Origin: Burkholderiales bacterium
Lineage (GTDB): Bacteria; Pseudomonadota; Gammaproteobacteria; Burkholderiales; Burkholderiaceae_F
DNA length: 64,000 bases
Direction: 5' to 3'
NCBI GenBank assembly: GCA_016716275.1
Contig: JADJWR010000001.1
Coordinates: 248,001-312,000 of the forward strand
Shown here: positions 19,050 through 27,636 of the stretch, piece by piece
Position numbering within the stretch: the stretch's first letter is position 1
Layout: each line of letters starts with the position of its first letter
The notes under the pieces: model-generated
The model's input: the letters and a program-made list of their open reading frames with translations, nothing else
Databases searched by the model: none
Told to the model about the DNA's origin: nothing
Program-made: the position numbers and the translations under genes

Positions 19050-19145
19050 GCCGGCGCTCGGTTCGGCGGGTCTTCCAGGTTGATGCGGCGGCGATCATAG
19101 CCGTGCGGTCGACGGCGGCGGTCACACTTACCCCGGTGGACGCGC

Positions 19146-19251
19146 GATCGGGACGCCGGGGCGCCCGGTTGCGCTCATGTCCTCCGGCGCCCGCCCTCGG
19201 CGGGCGCCTCCCCCTTTACTTCGCTCCACCGGGCACCCCGGCGTCCCGATC
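19146..19251 (-). repeat. Covarying stem-loop element, copy 1
   Basis: Outer arms 19146-19169 and 19228-19251 pair over 24 positions. Inside are a 16-base segment (19170-19185, TGCGCTCATGTCCTCC), a perfect 10-bp hairpin (19186-19195 with 19199-19208, loop CTC), and a 19-base segment (19209-19227, TCCCCCTTTACTTCGCTCC). The single mismatch in the outer stem (C with A, 8th pair from the core) becomes a G-U pair if the minus strand is the RNA, which is why I assign minus. In that sense it would lie in the leader of the asparaginase gene, ending 97 bases before the ATG. Confidence 0.8.
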
Positions 19252-19296
19252 TCGGTGCCACATTGCAGTGCCGGTAGCAGGGCGCGACGGTGGATT

Positions 19297-19398
19297 GCCG
19301 AGGCAGGCGGGTGGCCGCCGTAGCGAAGTGAAGGAGGAGCGGCGGGCAAGGCCCGACGCGGGGGACATGAGCGCAGGCGGCCGCCCGCCTGCCTCGGC
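19297..19398 (+). repeat. Covarying stem-loop element, copy 2 (inverted)
   Basis: Same architecture as copy 1 but opposite orientation: outer arms 19297-19319 and 19376-19398 (23 pairs), core segments of the same lengths (19 and 16 bases) with 16/19 and 15/16 identity to copy 1, and an inner 9-bp hairpin with one mismatch. The stem sequences are wholly different from copy 1, yet both are self-complementary and both carry the one mismatch or wobble at the same place, 8 pairs from the core. Lies 45 bases beyond the end of the nine-gene lipid operon. Confidence 0.8.
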
Positions 19399-19443
19399 GA
19401 GCACCGCCAGGTCAGCCCCGCCCGCGAAGGAAATGACGAGACG

Positions 19444-20304
19444 TCATGCCGCGGCAGCGCCGGCAGCCGCGAGCCGCGTCGCCACCTCCTTGCGGTAGCG
19501 GTTCAGTTCCTGCACCGTCGCGAAGGTGCGCTCGAACAGCAGGCCCATGTTGTGCAGGATGCGCTCGACGACTTTGCTCTCCCACGCATCGTCGAAGCGG
19601 ATCTGCGCGTCGAGCCAGCGCTCCAGCCACGCCGGGTCGGGCAGGCGGGACTGCACGGTGTCGTTGGGGAACAGCGCCCGGTTCACATGCAGGTTGGTCG
19701 GATGCAGCGCCTGGGCGGTCCGGCGGGCGGAAGCCATCAGCACGCCGACTTTGGCGAAGGCGGCACGCGCCGTGTCGCCGACCTCGGCCAGGTACTTCTT
19801 CATGTAGCGCAGATAGGCGCCGCCATGGCGGGCCTCGTCCTGCGACAGCAGCCGGTAGATGTGCTTGATCACCGGCTCGGTGTGCCACTCGGCCGCCCGC
19901 CGGTACCAGTGGTTCAGCCGGATCTCGCCGCAGAAGTGCAGGGTCAGCGTCTCCAGCGCCGGCGCCGGGTCGAACTCGAAGCGCACGTTGTGCAGTTCCT
20001 GCGCCGTCGGCACCAGGTCGGGGCGGAAGCGCCGCAGGTACTCCATCAGCACCAGCGCGTGCTTCTGTTCCTCGTAGAACCACACGCTCATGAAGGCGGA
20101 GAAATCCGAGTCGTGGCGGTTGTCGCGCAGGAACATCTCGGTGGCCGGCAGCGCCGACCACTCGGTGATGGCGTTCATCTTGATCGTCCGCGCCTGCTCG
20201 TCGGACAGCCTGTCCGCTTCGAACCGGTCCCACGGCACGTCGCGGTCCATGTTCCAGCGCACCGCTTCGAGCGATCTGAACAGTTCCGGGTACAGCATGC
20301 TCAT
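19444..20304 (-). CDS. Ferritin-like diiron protein (acyl-ACP desaturase-like)
   Basis: A 286-residue helical protein with a complete diiron-carboxylate signature: Glu in EWSALPATE, ExxH in YEEQKHALVLM, Glu in HFCGEIRLNHW, and ExxH in SQDEARHGG. This is the pattern of acyl-ACP desaturases and related ferritin-like oxidases. ATG at 20304 has GGAG 8 bases upstream; a GTG at 20313 would add three residues. Last gene of the nine-gene operon, 15 bases after the NTF2-like gene. I infer a role in oxidising or desaturating lipids; the true substrate is unknown. Confidence 0.83.
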   Translation of the reverse strand: MSMLYPELFRSLEAVRWNMDRDVPWDRFEADRLSDEQARTIKMNAITEWSALPATEMFLRDNRHDSDFSAFMSVWFYEEQKHALVLMEYLRRFRPDLVPTAQELHNVRFEFDPAPALETLTLHFCGEIRLNHWYRRAAEWHTEPVIKHIYRLLSQDEARHGGAYLRYMKKYLAEVGDTARAAFAKVGVLMASARRTAQALHPTNLHVNRALFPNDTVQSRLPDPAWLERWLDAQIRFDDAWESKVVERILHNMGLLFERTFATVQELNRYRKEVATRLAAAGAAAA

Positions 20305-20319
20305 CGGGCCCACTCCGTC

Positions 20320-20748
20320 TCAGCTGGCGGCCCTGCGCTTCAGAAGCCGCATCAGTCCGCCGAGCAGCGGAATCTTCTCATACAGCTCCTCCGCGGCGTC
20401 CCAGTAATCGCGGTGGTGGCACACCCGGCCGTCGGCGGCGAACCGCAGGTGGCTGGCGCCGTGGATCACCTGTTCCGCACTGCCCAGCCGCCGGGCACGG
20501 AAGCGGAAGTCCCAGGTCAGGAAGGCGCTGTCGCCCGCGGCGACAGCCTCGCGCACGACGAAGCGCGGCGCGTCCACCTGCTCGAACATGTGGCTGAAGA
20601 TCCGCCGGATCGCCGCGACGCCGCGCACCTCGTTGAACGGGTCCTTGAAGTACGCGTCCCGGGCATAGATCTCGTCGATCCGCGGCAGGCTCTCCGGCGA
20701 GAGCGACTCGAAGAACGCGCGCACGCGCTCGACCCGGTGGCCGCTCAT
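20320..20748 (-). CDS. NTF2/SnoaL-like protein
   Basis: A 142-residue cone-shaped NTF2-like fold protein (VRAFFESLSPESLPRIDEIYARDAYFKDPFNEVRG, then GDSAFLTWDFRFRARR and HRDYWDAAEELYEKIPLLG). Proteins of exactly this type accompany Cfa/DUF1365 clusters in light- and singlet-oxygen-responsive operons. ATG overlaps the SDR stop (ATGA). Enzymatic role unproven. Confidence 0.85.
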   Translation of the reverse strand: MSGHRVERVRAFFESLSPESLPRIDEIYARDAYFKDPFNEVRGVAAIRRIFSHMFEQVDAPRFVVREAVAAGDSAFLTWDFRFRARRLGSAEQVIHGASHLRFAADGRVCHHRDYWDAAEELYEKIPLLGGLMRLLKRRAAS

Positions 20749-21635
20749 GCGCCGGTCGCCCTGCGCACCGCGGCGAACTGCAGCCGGTACGGCAGCAGGC
20801 GCAGCAGCTTCAGCCAGCGGGTGAAGCGCTTCGGGTAGTCGATCTCGAACTCGCCGGCGGCGATCCCGTCGAGGGTGACGCGCGCCGCGTCCTCGGCCTT
20901 CATCAGCGCCGGCATGGCGAAGCGGTTCTTCTGCGTCAGCGGCGTGTCGACGAAGCCCGGGTTGACCAGGTACACGCCGATGCCGAGCGGCCGCAGGTCG
21001 CCGTACAGCGACTCGGTGAAGTTGATCAGCGCCGCCTTGCTGGCGCCGTAGACCAGCGACTTCGGCAGCCCGAGGTAGCCGGCCACCGAGGCGACGATGG
21101 CGATGCCGCCGCTGCCCTGCCGGCCGAGCACCGGCAGGATCGCGTCGACGCAGTTCAGCACGCCGTGCAGGTTGACCTCCAGCAGCTGGCGCGCTTTGGC
21201 GAGGTTCCAGTGCGGCGCATCCGGCTCCGCCGCCGGCCCGCCGGCGACGGGGCCCGGGTGCGCGCGCATCTCGACATGGGTTCCGGCAACCACGAGCGCG
21301 AGATCGAAGCCGCCCCAGGCCCGCCCGATCGCCTTCGCCGCCGCCTGCACGCTCGCCACGTCGGTGACGTCCAGCGGCAGGATCAGCGCCTCCGGGTCGC
21401 CGCCGGCGACTTTCTCCAGGAGGTCGCGCTTGCGCGCCGACAGCGCCACTTTCGCGCCGCGGCCGAGCAGGTCGCGGGCGATCGCGGCGCCGATTCCATA
21501 GGAGGCGCCGATCACCCACACGCGCCGGCCGCGGTAATCGGCGAACGGCGGGTTCAGCGGGCCGAACAGCCCCGGCAGCGGCGCCCGGGCGGCGCGCGCC
21601 GCGCGGGCTGCCCGGCGATGCACGGCCGAGCTCAT
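20745..21635 (-). CDS. Short-chain dehydrogenase/reductase of the lipid cluster
   Basis: A 296-residue SDR with VIGASYGIGAAIARDL as the cofactor loop and catalytic SVAGYLGLPKSLVYGASKAA (Ser, Tyr-x-x-x-Lys). An N-terminal Arg/Ala-rich extension (~30 residues) precedes the Rossmann fold. Its stop overlaps the NTF2-like start and its start overlaps the DUF3833 stop, so the three are tightly coupled. It probably reduces or oxidises an acyl or aldehyde intermediate. Confidence 0.9.
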   Translation of the reverse strand: MSSAVHRRAARAARAARAPLPGLFGPLNPPFADYRGRRVWVIGASYGIGAAIARDLLGRGAKVALSARKRDLLEKVAGGDPEALILPLDVTDVASVQAAAKAIGRAWGGFDLALVVAGTHVEMRAHPGPVAGGPAAEPDAPHWNLAKARQLLEVNLHGVLNCVDAILPVLGRQGSGGIAIVASVAGYLGLPKSLVYGASKAALINFTESLYGDLRPLGIGVYLVNPGFVDTPLTQKNRFAMPALMKAEDAARVTLDGIAAGEFEIDYPKRFTRWLKLLRLLPYRLQFAAVRRATGA

Positions 21636-22180
21636 GGCCGGCTGAAGGAAATGAGCACCTCGCCGATCCTGAAGCCCCAGAAGGTCATCACCGCGCGGTT
21701 AAGCATCACCTTCTCGTCGATCAGGAACATCCAGTCGTCGAAGTCGATGTCGTAGCGCTTGCCTTCCCGGGTTTTCAGCATGAAGGTGTACGACCAGTTC
21801 AGCGCGTTGCCGGCGACCACGCCGGCTGCCTCGCCCTTGACGTCGGCGGCGGTGCCGCGCCAGCGCCCTGGCTCGCCGGCCACCGGGCGCAGCGTCCAGA
21901 TCCGCTTTTCCTTCTCGCCGTCGGACCAGACGAAGTCCTCGTCGAGCGTGCCGACGTCGCCCTGCCAGCTGGCGTTGATCGTCACCACGAAGCGGCGCTG
22001 CACCTGGCCGGCCCGGTCCGTGACGAGGCCGTGGCCGGTCAGGGTGCCGTCGAAGTAGCGCTGCAGATCGAGCGCCGGCTTCTCCTTTGCATAGACCTGC
22101 GGGTCGACCGAGCTGCAACCGGCGGCCAGCGCCAGCGCGCCGGCGGCGACGACGAGCCGCGTCAGAATTCGTTTCAGCAT
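21632..22180 (-). CDS. DUF3833 family lipoprotein
   Basis: A 182-residue lipoprotein: signal LTRLVVAAGALALAAGC with the lipobox Cys at residue 22, then the DUF3833 body (FDGTLTGHGLVTDRAGQVQR ... WTLRPV ... NWSYTFMLKT ... DFDDWMFLIDEKVMLNRAVM). DUF3833 proteins resemble lipocalin-like beta barrels and are typical members of this cluster, probably shuttling or holding a modified lipid at the membrane. Confidence 0.88.
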   Translation of the reverse strand: MLKRILTRLVVAAGALALAAGCSSVDPQVYAKEKPALDLQRYFDGTLTGHGLVTDRAGQVQRRFVVTINASWQGDVGTLDEDFVWSDGEKEKRIWTLRPVAGEPGRWRGTAADVKGEAAGVVAGNALNWSYTFMLKTREGKRYDIDFDDWMFLIDEKVMLNRAVMTFWGFRIGEVLISFSRP

Positions 22181-22190
22181 CGACTGCTCC

Positions 22191-23516
22191 TCAGAAATGC
22201 CGCCGGCGCCACGCGACGGCGAGCCACGCCGCGGCGAGCAGCTTCAGTCCGCACGGCACCACCGCGTAGGTGAAGGCGAGCGCCTGCAGCGCCGCCGCGT
22301 CCTGCGCGCCGCGCGCGTAGCCCAGCGCCTCGAGCAGGGTCAGCGCCAGCGCGCCGGCCACCGCCAGCACCAGCTTGTTGACGAAGTTCCACAGGCCAAA
22401 ATACGCCCCCTCGCGCTGGCCGCTGTGGCCGTTGGCGTCGATCACCCGCGCCAGCAGGGCCGGCGGCAGCGCGAGATCGGCGCCGAACGCCAGTCCCGAC
22501 AGCGCGCAGATCGCCGCGAAGGCGCCGAGCGCGCCGGCCGGCAGCCAGTAGGCCCAGACGAAGGCCGCCACCGCGATCACCATGCCGGCCAGCCACAGCG
22601 CGTGCAGGCTGTAGCGGCGTGCCAGCCGTGTCCACAGCGGCATGCCGGCGGCGCCGGCAAGGAAGTACACGGCGAGGAACGCCGGCGCGTAGGCGGCCAG
22701 TCCGAGCCGGTCGGCGACGAAGAAGACGAACACGGTGGCGGTGATCGACGGCGCCAGCGCGTTGAGCGCGAACACGCCGAGCAGCCAGCGCGTGTTGGCG
22801 TTCGCCAGCGGCACGACGAAGGCGAAGTACGGATTGCCCGGCGGCAGCGGCCGCGACCGCGGCGGGCGCGGCGCCCGCCGGACGAGCGCTGCCAGGCCGA
22901 GTGCCAGCAGGGCGACCAGCACCGCCGAGGCGACGCCGTAGCCGGCCAGAGGCGGCAGGCTGCCGCCGATCAGCACGCCGATCAGCCCGGCGCCCTCGCG
23001 CGCACCGGTGATGCGCGCGCGGCCGGCGTCGTCGTGCGCCAGCTCGGCCCCCCAGGCCTGGTAGGCGACGATCGCCAGCGAGTAGCCGAGGTAGGCCGCC
23101 ACCAGGGTGAAGAACAGCCACGCCGCCTGTTCGCCGGGGCCGATCGACTGCAGCGGCCGGAACAGCAGATGGAAGGCGACCGCCAGCACCGGCACGCCGA
23201 GCACGATCGGACGCAGGTAGGCGCCGCGCGCCTTCTGCGCGTCGACCCAGCTGCCGAGCAGCGGGTCGGCCACCGCGTCGACCAGCCGCGTGGCCAGCAA
23301 GATCAGGCCGATCGTCTGCAGCGACAGCGCCGTGCGGGCGGCGTAGAAGTCCGGCAGCAGGATATTCAGCGGCAGCGCCGTCATCATCAGCGGCACCGCC
23401 AGCAGACTGTAGGCGCCGAGCGCTGCCGCCGGGCTGGCGCCGCCGGGCGCCGCGCGTGCCGCCGCCGCGCCCGATGCAACGAGCGCGGCCGGCTCCGGCG
23501 CGTGCGGCGGCGTCAT
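22191..23516 (-). CDS. MFS transporter, GPH (glycoside-pentoside-hexuronide)-like
   Basis: A 441-residue protein with about twelve membrane segments. Motifs: VDAVADPLLGSWVDA (the GPH/MFS loop 2-3 signature), GYSLAIVAYQAWGAELAHDDAGRARI, and ANGHSGQREGAYFGLWNFVNKL in the second half, as in MelB-type symporters. MFS members of this kind recur in the Cfa/DUF1365 clusters, where the cargo is unknown. 10 bases downstream of the start-proximal CHI-like gene's neighbour region and same strand as the operon. Confidence 0.88.
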   Translation of the reverse strand: MTPPHAPEPAALVASGAAAARAAPGGASPAAALGAYSLLAVPLMMTALPLNILLPDFYAARTALSLQTIGLILLATRLVDAVADPLLGSWVDAQKARGAYLRPIVLGVPVLAVAFHLLFRPLQSIGPGEQAAWLFFTLVAAYLGYSLAIVAYQAWGAELAHDDAGRARITGAREGAGLIGVLIGGSLPPLAGYGVASAVLVALLALGLAALVRRAPRPPRSRPLPPGNPYFAFVVPLANANTRWLLGVFALNALAPSITATVFVFFVADRLGLAAYAPAFLAVYFLAGAAGMPLWTRLARRYSLHALWLAGMVIAVAAFVWAYWLPAGALGAFAAICALSGLAFGADLALPPALLARVIDANGHSGQREGAYFGLWNFVNKLVLAVAGALALTLLEALGYARGAQDAAALQALAFTYAVVPCGLKLLAAAWLAVAWRRRHF

Positions 23517-23533
23517 CGTCAGCCGGGCGCCGC

Positions 23534-24115
23534 TCAGCGTCCGGCCGGGCGGATCGGCGCCATCTTCAGCAGGCCGTCGCGCAGCTGCGGCGAGCGGGTA
23601 CGATCGTCGAGCCAGATGGCGAAGAAGGCCTGCGAAAAGGCCGGCTCGTCGATGCTGCCGAGGAACCGGCCATCGAAGTAGAAGCGGGCGCCGACGCCGG
23701 GCAGGTTGACGCCGGCCAGCCGCCGGCCCTTCTCGACGTCGGGAAAGAGCTTCGCCATCTGCTCGTGCCAGCGCGCCCGCTGCGCTTCGGTGCCGAAGCC
23801 GAGCCGCTCGATCTCGTCGCGGCTGGCCCCGGCGATGCCCTTGCCGTCGAGCCGTCGCGCATAGGTCAGCTCGAGGACGAAGCTGTGCGCCGTCGGCTCG
23901 GCCGGCTCGAAGCGCGCCGGCACGTACAGCGCCGCGTCGTAGACGTGCAGGCCGAACCAGGTCAGCCTGCCGGTGCCCGCCAGCGCTACGTCGCCGACGT
24001 ACTTGCGCACGTGCGCCGGCGGCTGCGACGAGGCATCGACGGCCGCGCTGGCGGCGACGGGCAGGGCCATCGTCGAGGCGGCGAAGAGGGCGGCGGCGAG
24101 ACTGTTTGGCGACAT
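23534..24115 (-). CDS. Chalcone isomerase-like periplasmic protein
   Basis: A 193-residue protein with a signal peptide (LAAALFAASTMALPVAASAA) and the chalcone-isomerase-like fold: GTGRLTWFGLHVYDAALYVP, LELTYARRLDGKGIAGAS, GARFYFDGRFLGSID. Bacterial members are probably non-catalytic lipid-binding proteins rather than flavonoid enzymes. ATG at 24115 begins the signal peptide; an upstream start at 24190 would place Arg-rich sequence in front and overlap cfa. Confidence 0.85.
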   Translation of the reverse strand: MSPNSLAAALFAASTMALPVAASAAVDASSQPPAHVRKYVGDVALAGTGRLTWFGLHVYDAALYVPARFEPAEPTAHSFVLELTYARRLDGKGIAGASRDEIERLGFGTEAQRARWHEQMAKLFPDVEKGRRLAGVNLPGVGARFYFDGRFLGSIDEPAFSQAFFAIWLDDRTRSPQLRDGLLKMAPIRPAGR

Positions 24116-24140
24116 CGGTTGGTTGCGCTTCGGTGCGCGC

Positions 24141-25388
24141 TCAGGCCTTCTCGAGCGTGTATTGCGTGACATCGGTGTTGCCCTCGGCAAAGGCGGCCTC
24201 GCAGTAGGCGAGGTAGAAGTGCCAGATCCGCAGGAAGCGTTCGTCGAAGCCCTGCGCGCGCACGGCGGCCAGCCGCGCGAGGAAGCGCGTCCGCCAGCTG
24301 GCGAGTGTCCTGGCGTAATGGCTGCCGAACGAGTGGGCGCCGGCGACCCGCAGTCCGGCGCGCGCTGCCTGTCGGCGGAATTCGCTCGGGCTGGGCAGCA
24401 TGCCGCCGGGGAAGACGTACTGCTGGATGAAGTCGCTGCTGCGGCGATAGCGGTCGAACAGCCGGTCGGCGATCTCGATCGTCTGCACGCAGGCGCGGCC
24501 GCCCGGCTTCAGGCAACGCGCCAGGGTCGCGAAATACGACGGCCAGTAGGCTTCGCCGACCGCCTCGAACATCTCGATCGAGGCGATGCCGTCGAACTGC
24601 TCGCGCTCGTCGCGGTAGTCCTGCAGGACCAGCTCGCCGGGCAGGTCCTGGCGCTCGAGCCGCGCCTGCGCGTAGTGCAACTGCGCTGCCGACAGCGTCA
24701 GACCCTTGACCAGGTGGCCGGCGCGGGCGGCGGTTTCGGCGAAGCCGCCCCAGCCGCAGCCGATCTCGAGCACGCGGCTGCCGGGCGCCAGCCGAAGCTC
24801 GTCGAGCACGCGCCGGTACTTCGCCCGCTGCGCGGCGGCCAGCTCCTGCTCGTCCGCCGGCGCGTGCGGATCGGTCGGCGCCTGCTCGAACAGCGCGCCC
24901 GAGTAGGTCATCGTCGGGTCGAGCCACAGCGCGTAGAAGGCGTTGCCGAGGTCGTAGTGGGCGTGGATGTTCCGCTTCGCCTGCTCCCTGGTGTTGCGGT
25001 TGAACCAGTGCCTCAGCCGGTACGCCAGGCCGCCCCAGAACGAGCCGTAGATCATCGACTCGGCGGCGTCGCGGTTGCGGACGAAGTACTTCAGCACCCG
25101 CACCGGGTCGTCGGTCGACCAGTCGCCGCTGACGAAAGATTCGGCGAAACCGATGTCGCCGCTGCTGAGCGCCGCCTGGATCGGCGCCCAGTTGTGCAGC
25201 CTGATGTGCGCCTGCGGGCTGCCGGCACCGAAGCGCGCCCGCTGCCCGTCGGGGAAGGTGAGTTCGAGCGTGCCGCTGGAGAAGCGGTCGAGCATGCGCA
25301 GCGCCCAGCGCGCCGAGGACGGGAACGACGACGCATCGAGCGTGCCGCCGCCGGCAGCGGGGGAGGAGAGGGCGAGTTCGGTGTTCAT
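24141..25388 (-). CDS. cfa: Cyclopropane-fatty-acyl-phospholipid synthase family methyltransferase
   Basis: SAM-dependent fatty-acid methyltransferase of 415 residues. N-terminal lipid-binding domain (HIRLHNWAPIQAALSSGDIG, ESFVSGDWSTDD), then HYDLGNAFYALWLDPTMTYS, the SAM loop VLEIGCGWGGFAE, and EMFEAVGEAYWPSYF (bicarbonate/active-site region). Cfa homologues in this neighbourhood may make cyclopropane, methylated or furan-type fatty acids, so the product is not certain. ATG overlaps the stop of the DUF1365 gene. Confidence 0.9.
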   Translation of the reverse strand: MNTELALSSPAAGGGTLDASSFPSSARWALRMLDRFSSGTLELTFPDGQRARFGAGSPQAHIRLHNWAPIQAALSSGDIGFAESFVSGDWSTDDPVRVLKYFVRNRDAAESMIYGSFWGGLAYRLRHWFNRNTREQAKRNIHAHYDLGNAFYALWLDPTMTYSGALFEQAPTDPHAPADEQELAAAQRAKYRRVLDELRLAPGSRVLEIGCGWGGFAETAARAGHLVKGLTLSAAQLHYAQARLERQDLPGELVLQDYRDEREQFDGIASIEMFEAVGEAYWPSYFATLARCLKPGGRACVQTIEIADRLFDRYRRSSDFIQQYVFPGGMLPSPSEFRRQAARAGLRVAGAHSFGSHYARTLASWRTRFLARLAAVRAQGFDERFLRIWHFYLAYCEAAFAEGNTDVTQYTLEKA

Positions 25389-26167
25389 CGGCTGACGTCT
25401 AGGGCAGGCGGTTTGGGTTTGGAGAAGAACGGCACGCGCTTGACCCAGAGCTTCAGCGCCTGCCAGTGGATGCGGCCGACCAGGAAGGCGGTGAACGCCG
25501 GGTAGGCGAAGCGGGTGCGCAGCAGCCGGCGTTCGTCGAGCGGCGCCAGGCGGCCTTCGATCGAAGTCTGCAGCAGCGGGCCGTCGGCGTCGTCGTAGTC
25601 GATGCGGCCGACGAAGCGCTCGCCGTCGGCGCGCCGCGCCAGCATGAAGCGGAAGCGGTAGCGGCCTTCGACCTTGCAGAACGGCGAGACGTGGAACACC
25701 TTGCGCGCCGTCAGTTCCTCGCCCCAGGCAAGCGGCCTGCCGTCGGCGTGCGCCAGCAGGTAGCAGTGTCGTTCGCCGAAGGTGTTGTTGACCTCGCACA
25801 GCACCGCGCGCAGGGCGCCGTCGCGGCGATGGCAGAACCAGAAGCTGACCGGGTTGAAGACATAGCCCAGCACGCGCGGCAGCGTGTGCAGCCAGGCCTC
25901 GCCGGTGGCATCGGCGATGCCTTCGCGCGACAGCAGCCGGTCGATCCACGCCAGCGGATCGCCGCCGTCGCCGTGGTCGGCGTCGTGCAACGACAGCCAG
26001 CCGAAGCGGTTGCGCGCCAACCGTCGGAACGGCCACGGCCGCGCCGCCAGCGTGCGCATCGGCAGGCGCAGGAAGAAGCTGCGGTAGGCGAACGCATGCC
26101 GCGCCGGCCGCAGCCGCGTGTGGCGGACATGGCCGAGGCCGATGCTGGCGGTGGTCAGTGGAGGCAT
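25385..26167 (-). CDS. DUF1365 family protein
   Basis: A 260-residue DUF1365 protein, almost always next to a Cfa homologue. Landmarks are GHVRHTRLRPARHAFAYRSF at the N-terminus, YVFNPVSFWFCHRRDGALRA, and KVFHVSPFCKVEGRYRF. Possibly an accessory of lipid methylation; no catalytic mechanism is established. Overlaps cfa by 4 bases. Confidence 0.9.
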   Translation of the reverse strand: MPPLTTASIGLGHVRHTRLRPARHAFAYRSFFLRLPMRTLAARPWPFRRLARNRFGWLSLHDADHGDGGDPLAWIDRLLSREGIADATGEAWLHTLPRVLGYVFNPVSFWFCHRRDGALRAVLCEVNNTFGERHCYLLAHADGRPLAWGEELTARKVFHVSPFCKVEGRYRFRFMLARRADGERFVGRIDYDDADGPLLQTSIEGRLAPLDERRLLRTRFAYPAFTAFLVGRIHWQALKLWVKRVPFFSKPKPPALDVSR

Positions 26168-26207
26168 GCGCTCTAACGGTTGTCGGTCGAAGGATTGCCG
26201 CGACGGT

Positions 26208-27503
26208 TCAGGCGGCCAGCCGCTGCGGTCGGCGGGCCAGCGCGGCCAGCGCGCCGGCCGCGGCCAGTCCCGACTTCAGGCCGTCCTCGTGGAAGCCGTA
26301 GCCGGTCCACGCGCCGGCCAGCCACACGCGGCGCCGTCCCTGCACATCCGGCAGGCGCTGCTGCGCCTCGATCATGCGCGCGTCGAAGATCGGGTGCGAA
26401 TACTCGAATTCCGCGATCACCGTCTGCGGATCCGGCTCGACCAGCGGATTCAGGCTGACGAACACCGGGGTGCGGAACGGCAGCGGCTGCAGCCTGTTCA
26501 GCAGGTAGGTGACCGACACGGCCGGATCGGCGGCGCCGTCGCTCAGGTAGTTCCACGACGACCACACCGAGCGCAGCTTCGGCATCAGCCGCGCATCGGT
26601 GTGCAGCACCGCGCGGTTGGGCTGGTAGCGCGCACCGGCCAGAACGCCGCGCTCGGTGTCGTCCGCATCGGCGAGCATCGCCGCCGACTGGTCGCTGTGG
26701 CAGGCCAGCACCACCTGGTCGAAGGCCTCGACGCCGCGCGCCGTGCGCACGCTGACCTTGCCTGCCGCTTCGTTGCGCCGCACCTCGAGCACCGGCGTCG
26801 CCAGACGCAGGTCCGTCAGCCGGGCGGCGATCCGCTGCACGTACTGCCGCGCGCCGCCGGCCACCGTGAACCACTGCGGCCGGTCGGCGACCTGCAGCAG
26901 GCCGTGGTTGTGGCAGAAGCGGACGAAGGTGGCCAGCGGATAGCCCAGCATGGTGCGCATCGGGCACGACCAGATCGCCGCGGCCATCGGCAGCAGGTAC
27001 CAGCGGCGGAAGCTCTCGCCGTAGCGGTGCCGGTCGAGGAATTCGCCGAGCGTCTGCTCGCCCGCCTGCTCGGCGCCCTGCGCGATGCGGGTGGCCTGGC
27101 GATTGAAGCGCAGGATGTCGGCCAGCATGCCGAGGAAGCGCGGCGAGGCCAGGTTGCGCCGCTGCGCGAACACGCCGGCCAGATCGGTACCGGCCCATTC
27201 GATGCGCCGGCCGCCGACGGTCGGCACGCTGACGGCGAACGACATGTCGCTCTTGGCGGTCGGCACGCCGAGTTCGGCGAGCAGCCGGATCAGGTTCGGA
27301 TAGGTCCGCTCGTTGAAGACCAGGAAGCCGGTGTCGACCGGATGCTCGACGCCGTCGAGCCGCACGTCGACCGTGTTGGTGTGGCCGCCGAGGCGCCGCT
27401 CGGCTTCGAAGAGCGTGACCTGGACGCCGTGCTGCCGCTCGGCGAGCAGCGCGTGCGCGCAGCCGAGTCCGGCGATACCGCTGCCGACGATGGCGACTTT
27501 CAT
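26208..27503 (-). CDS. FAD-dependent oxidoreductase (flavin amine oxidase-like)
   Basis: A 431-residue flavoprotein: dinucleotide motif VAIVGSGIAGLGCAHAL at residues 3-19, Glu/Arg ribose segment FEAERRLGGHTNTV, and C-terminal FAD motif VWLAGAWTGYGFHEDGLKSG. Known clusters place such proteins with DUF1365 and Cfa, where they are thought to desaturate or otherwise oxidise the methylated acyl chain. First gene of the nine-gene operon; the 133-base gap before it holds no promoter I can name. Confidence 0.88.
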   Translation of the reverse strand: MKVAIVGSGIAGLGCAHALLAERQHGVQVTLFEAERRLGGHTNTVDVRLDGVEHPVDTGFLVFNERTYPNLIRLLAELGVPTAKSDMSFAVSVPTVGGRRIEWAGTDLAGVFAQRRNLASPRFLGMLADILRFNRQATRIAQGAEQAGEQTLGEFLDRHRYGESFRRWYLLPMAAAIWSCPMRTMLGYPLATFVRFCHNHGLLQVADRPQWFTVAGGARQYVQRIAARLTDLRLATPVLEVRRNEAAGKVSVRTARGVEAFDQVVLACHSDQSAAMLADADDTERGVLAGARYQPNRAVLHTDARLMPKLRSVWSSWNYLSDGAADPAVSVTYLLNRLQPLPFRTPVFVSLNPLVEPDPQTVIAEFEYSHPIFDARMIEAQQRLPDVQGRRRVWLAGAWTGYGFHEDGLKSGLAAAGALAALARRPQRLAA

Positions 27504-27636
27504 TGAAGAGCCTCGATCGCGCGCGCCGCGCGCAGTAGTGGACCGGCGGCCGCCGCGTCAGCGCCGCGGGCCGGTCGGGTTGGAAAGGACAGGGATGCCG
27601 GGCGCGCTGCGCGCCGGCGACAGCGCGAGGCTCTGG

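Larger units (their letters stand above)
19050..19443. other. Gene-free stretch between asparaginase and the lipid operon
   Basis: 394 bases without a credible gene. It holds two back-to-back copies of a complex stem-loop element (19146-19251 and 19297-19398), 45 bases apart, listed separately. Small open frames here change sense across the stems and show no coding character. Confidence 0.8.
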
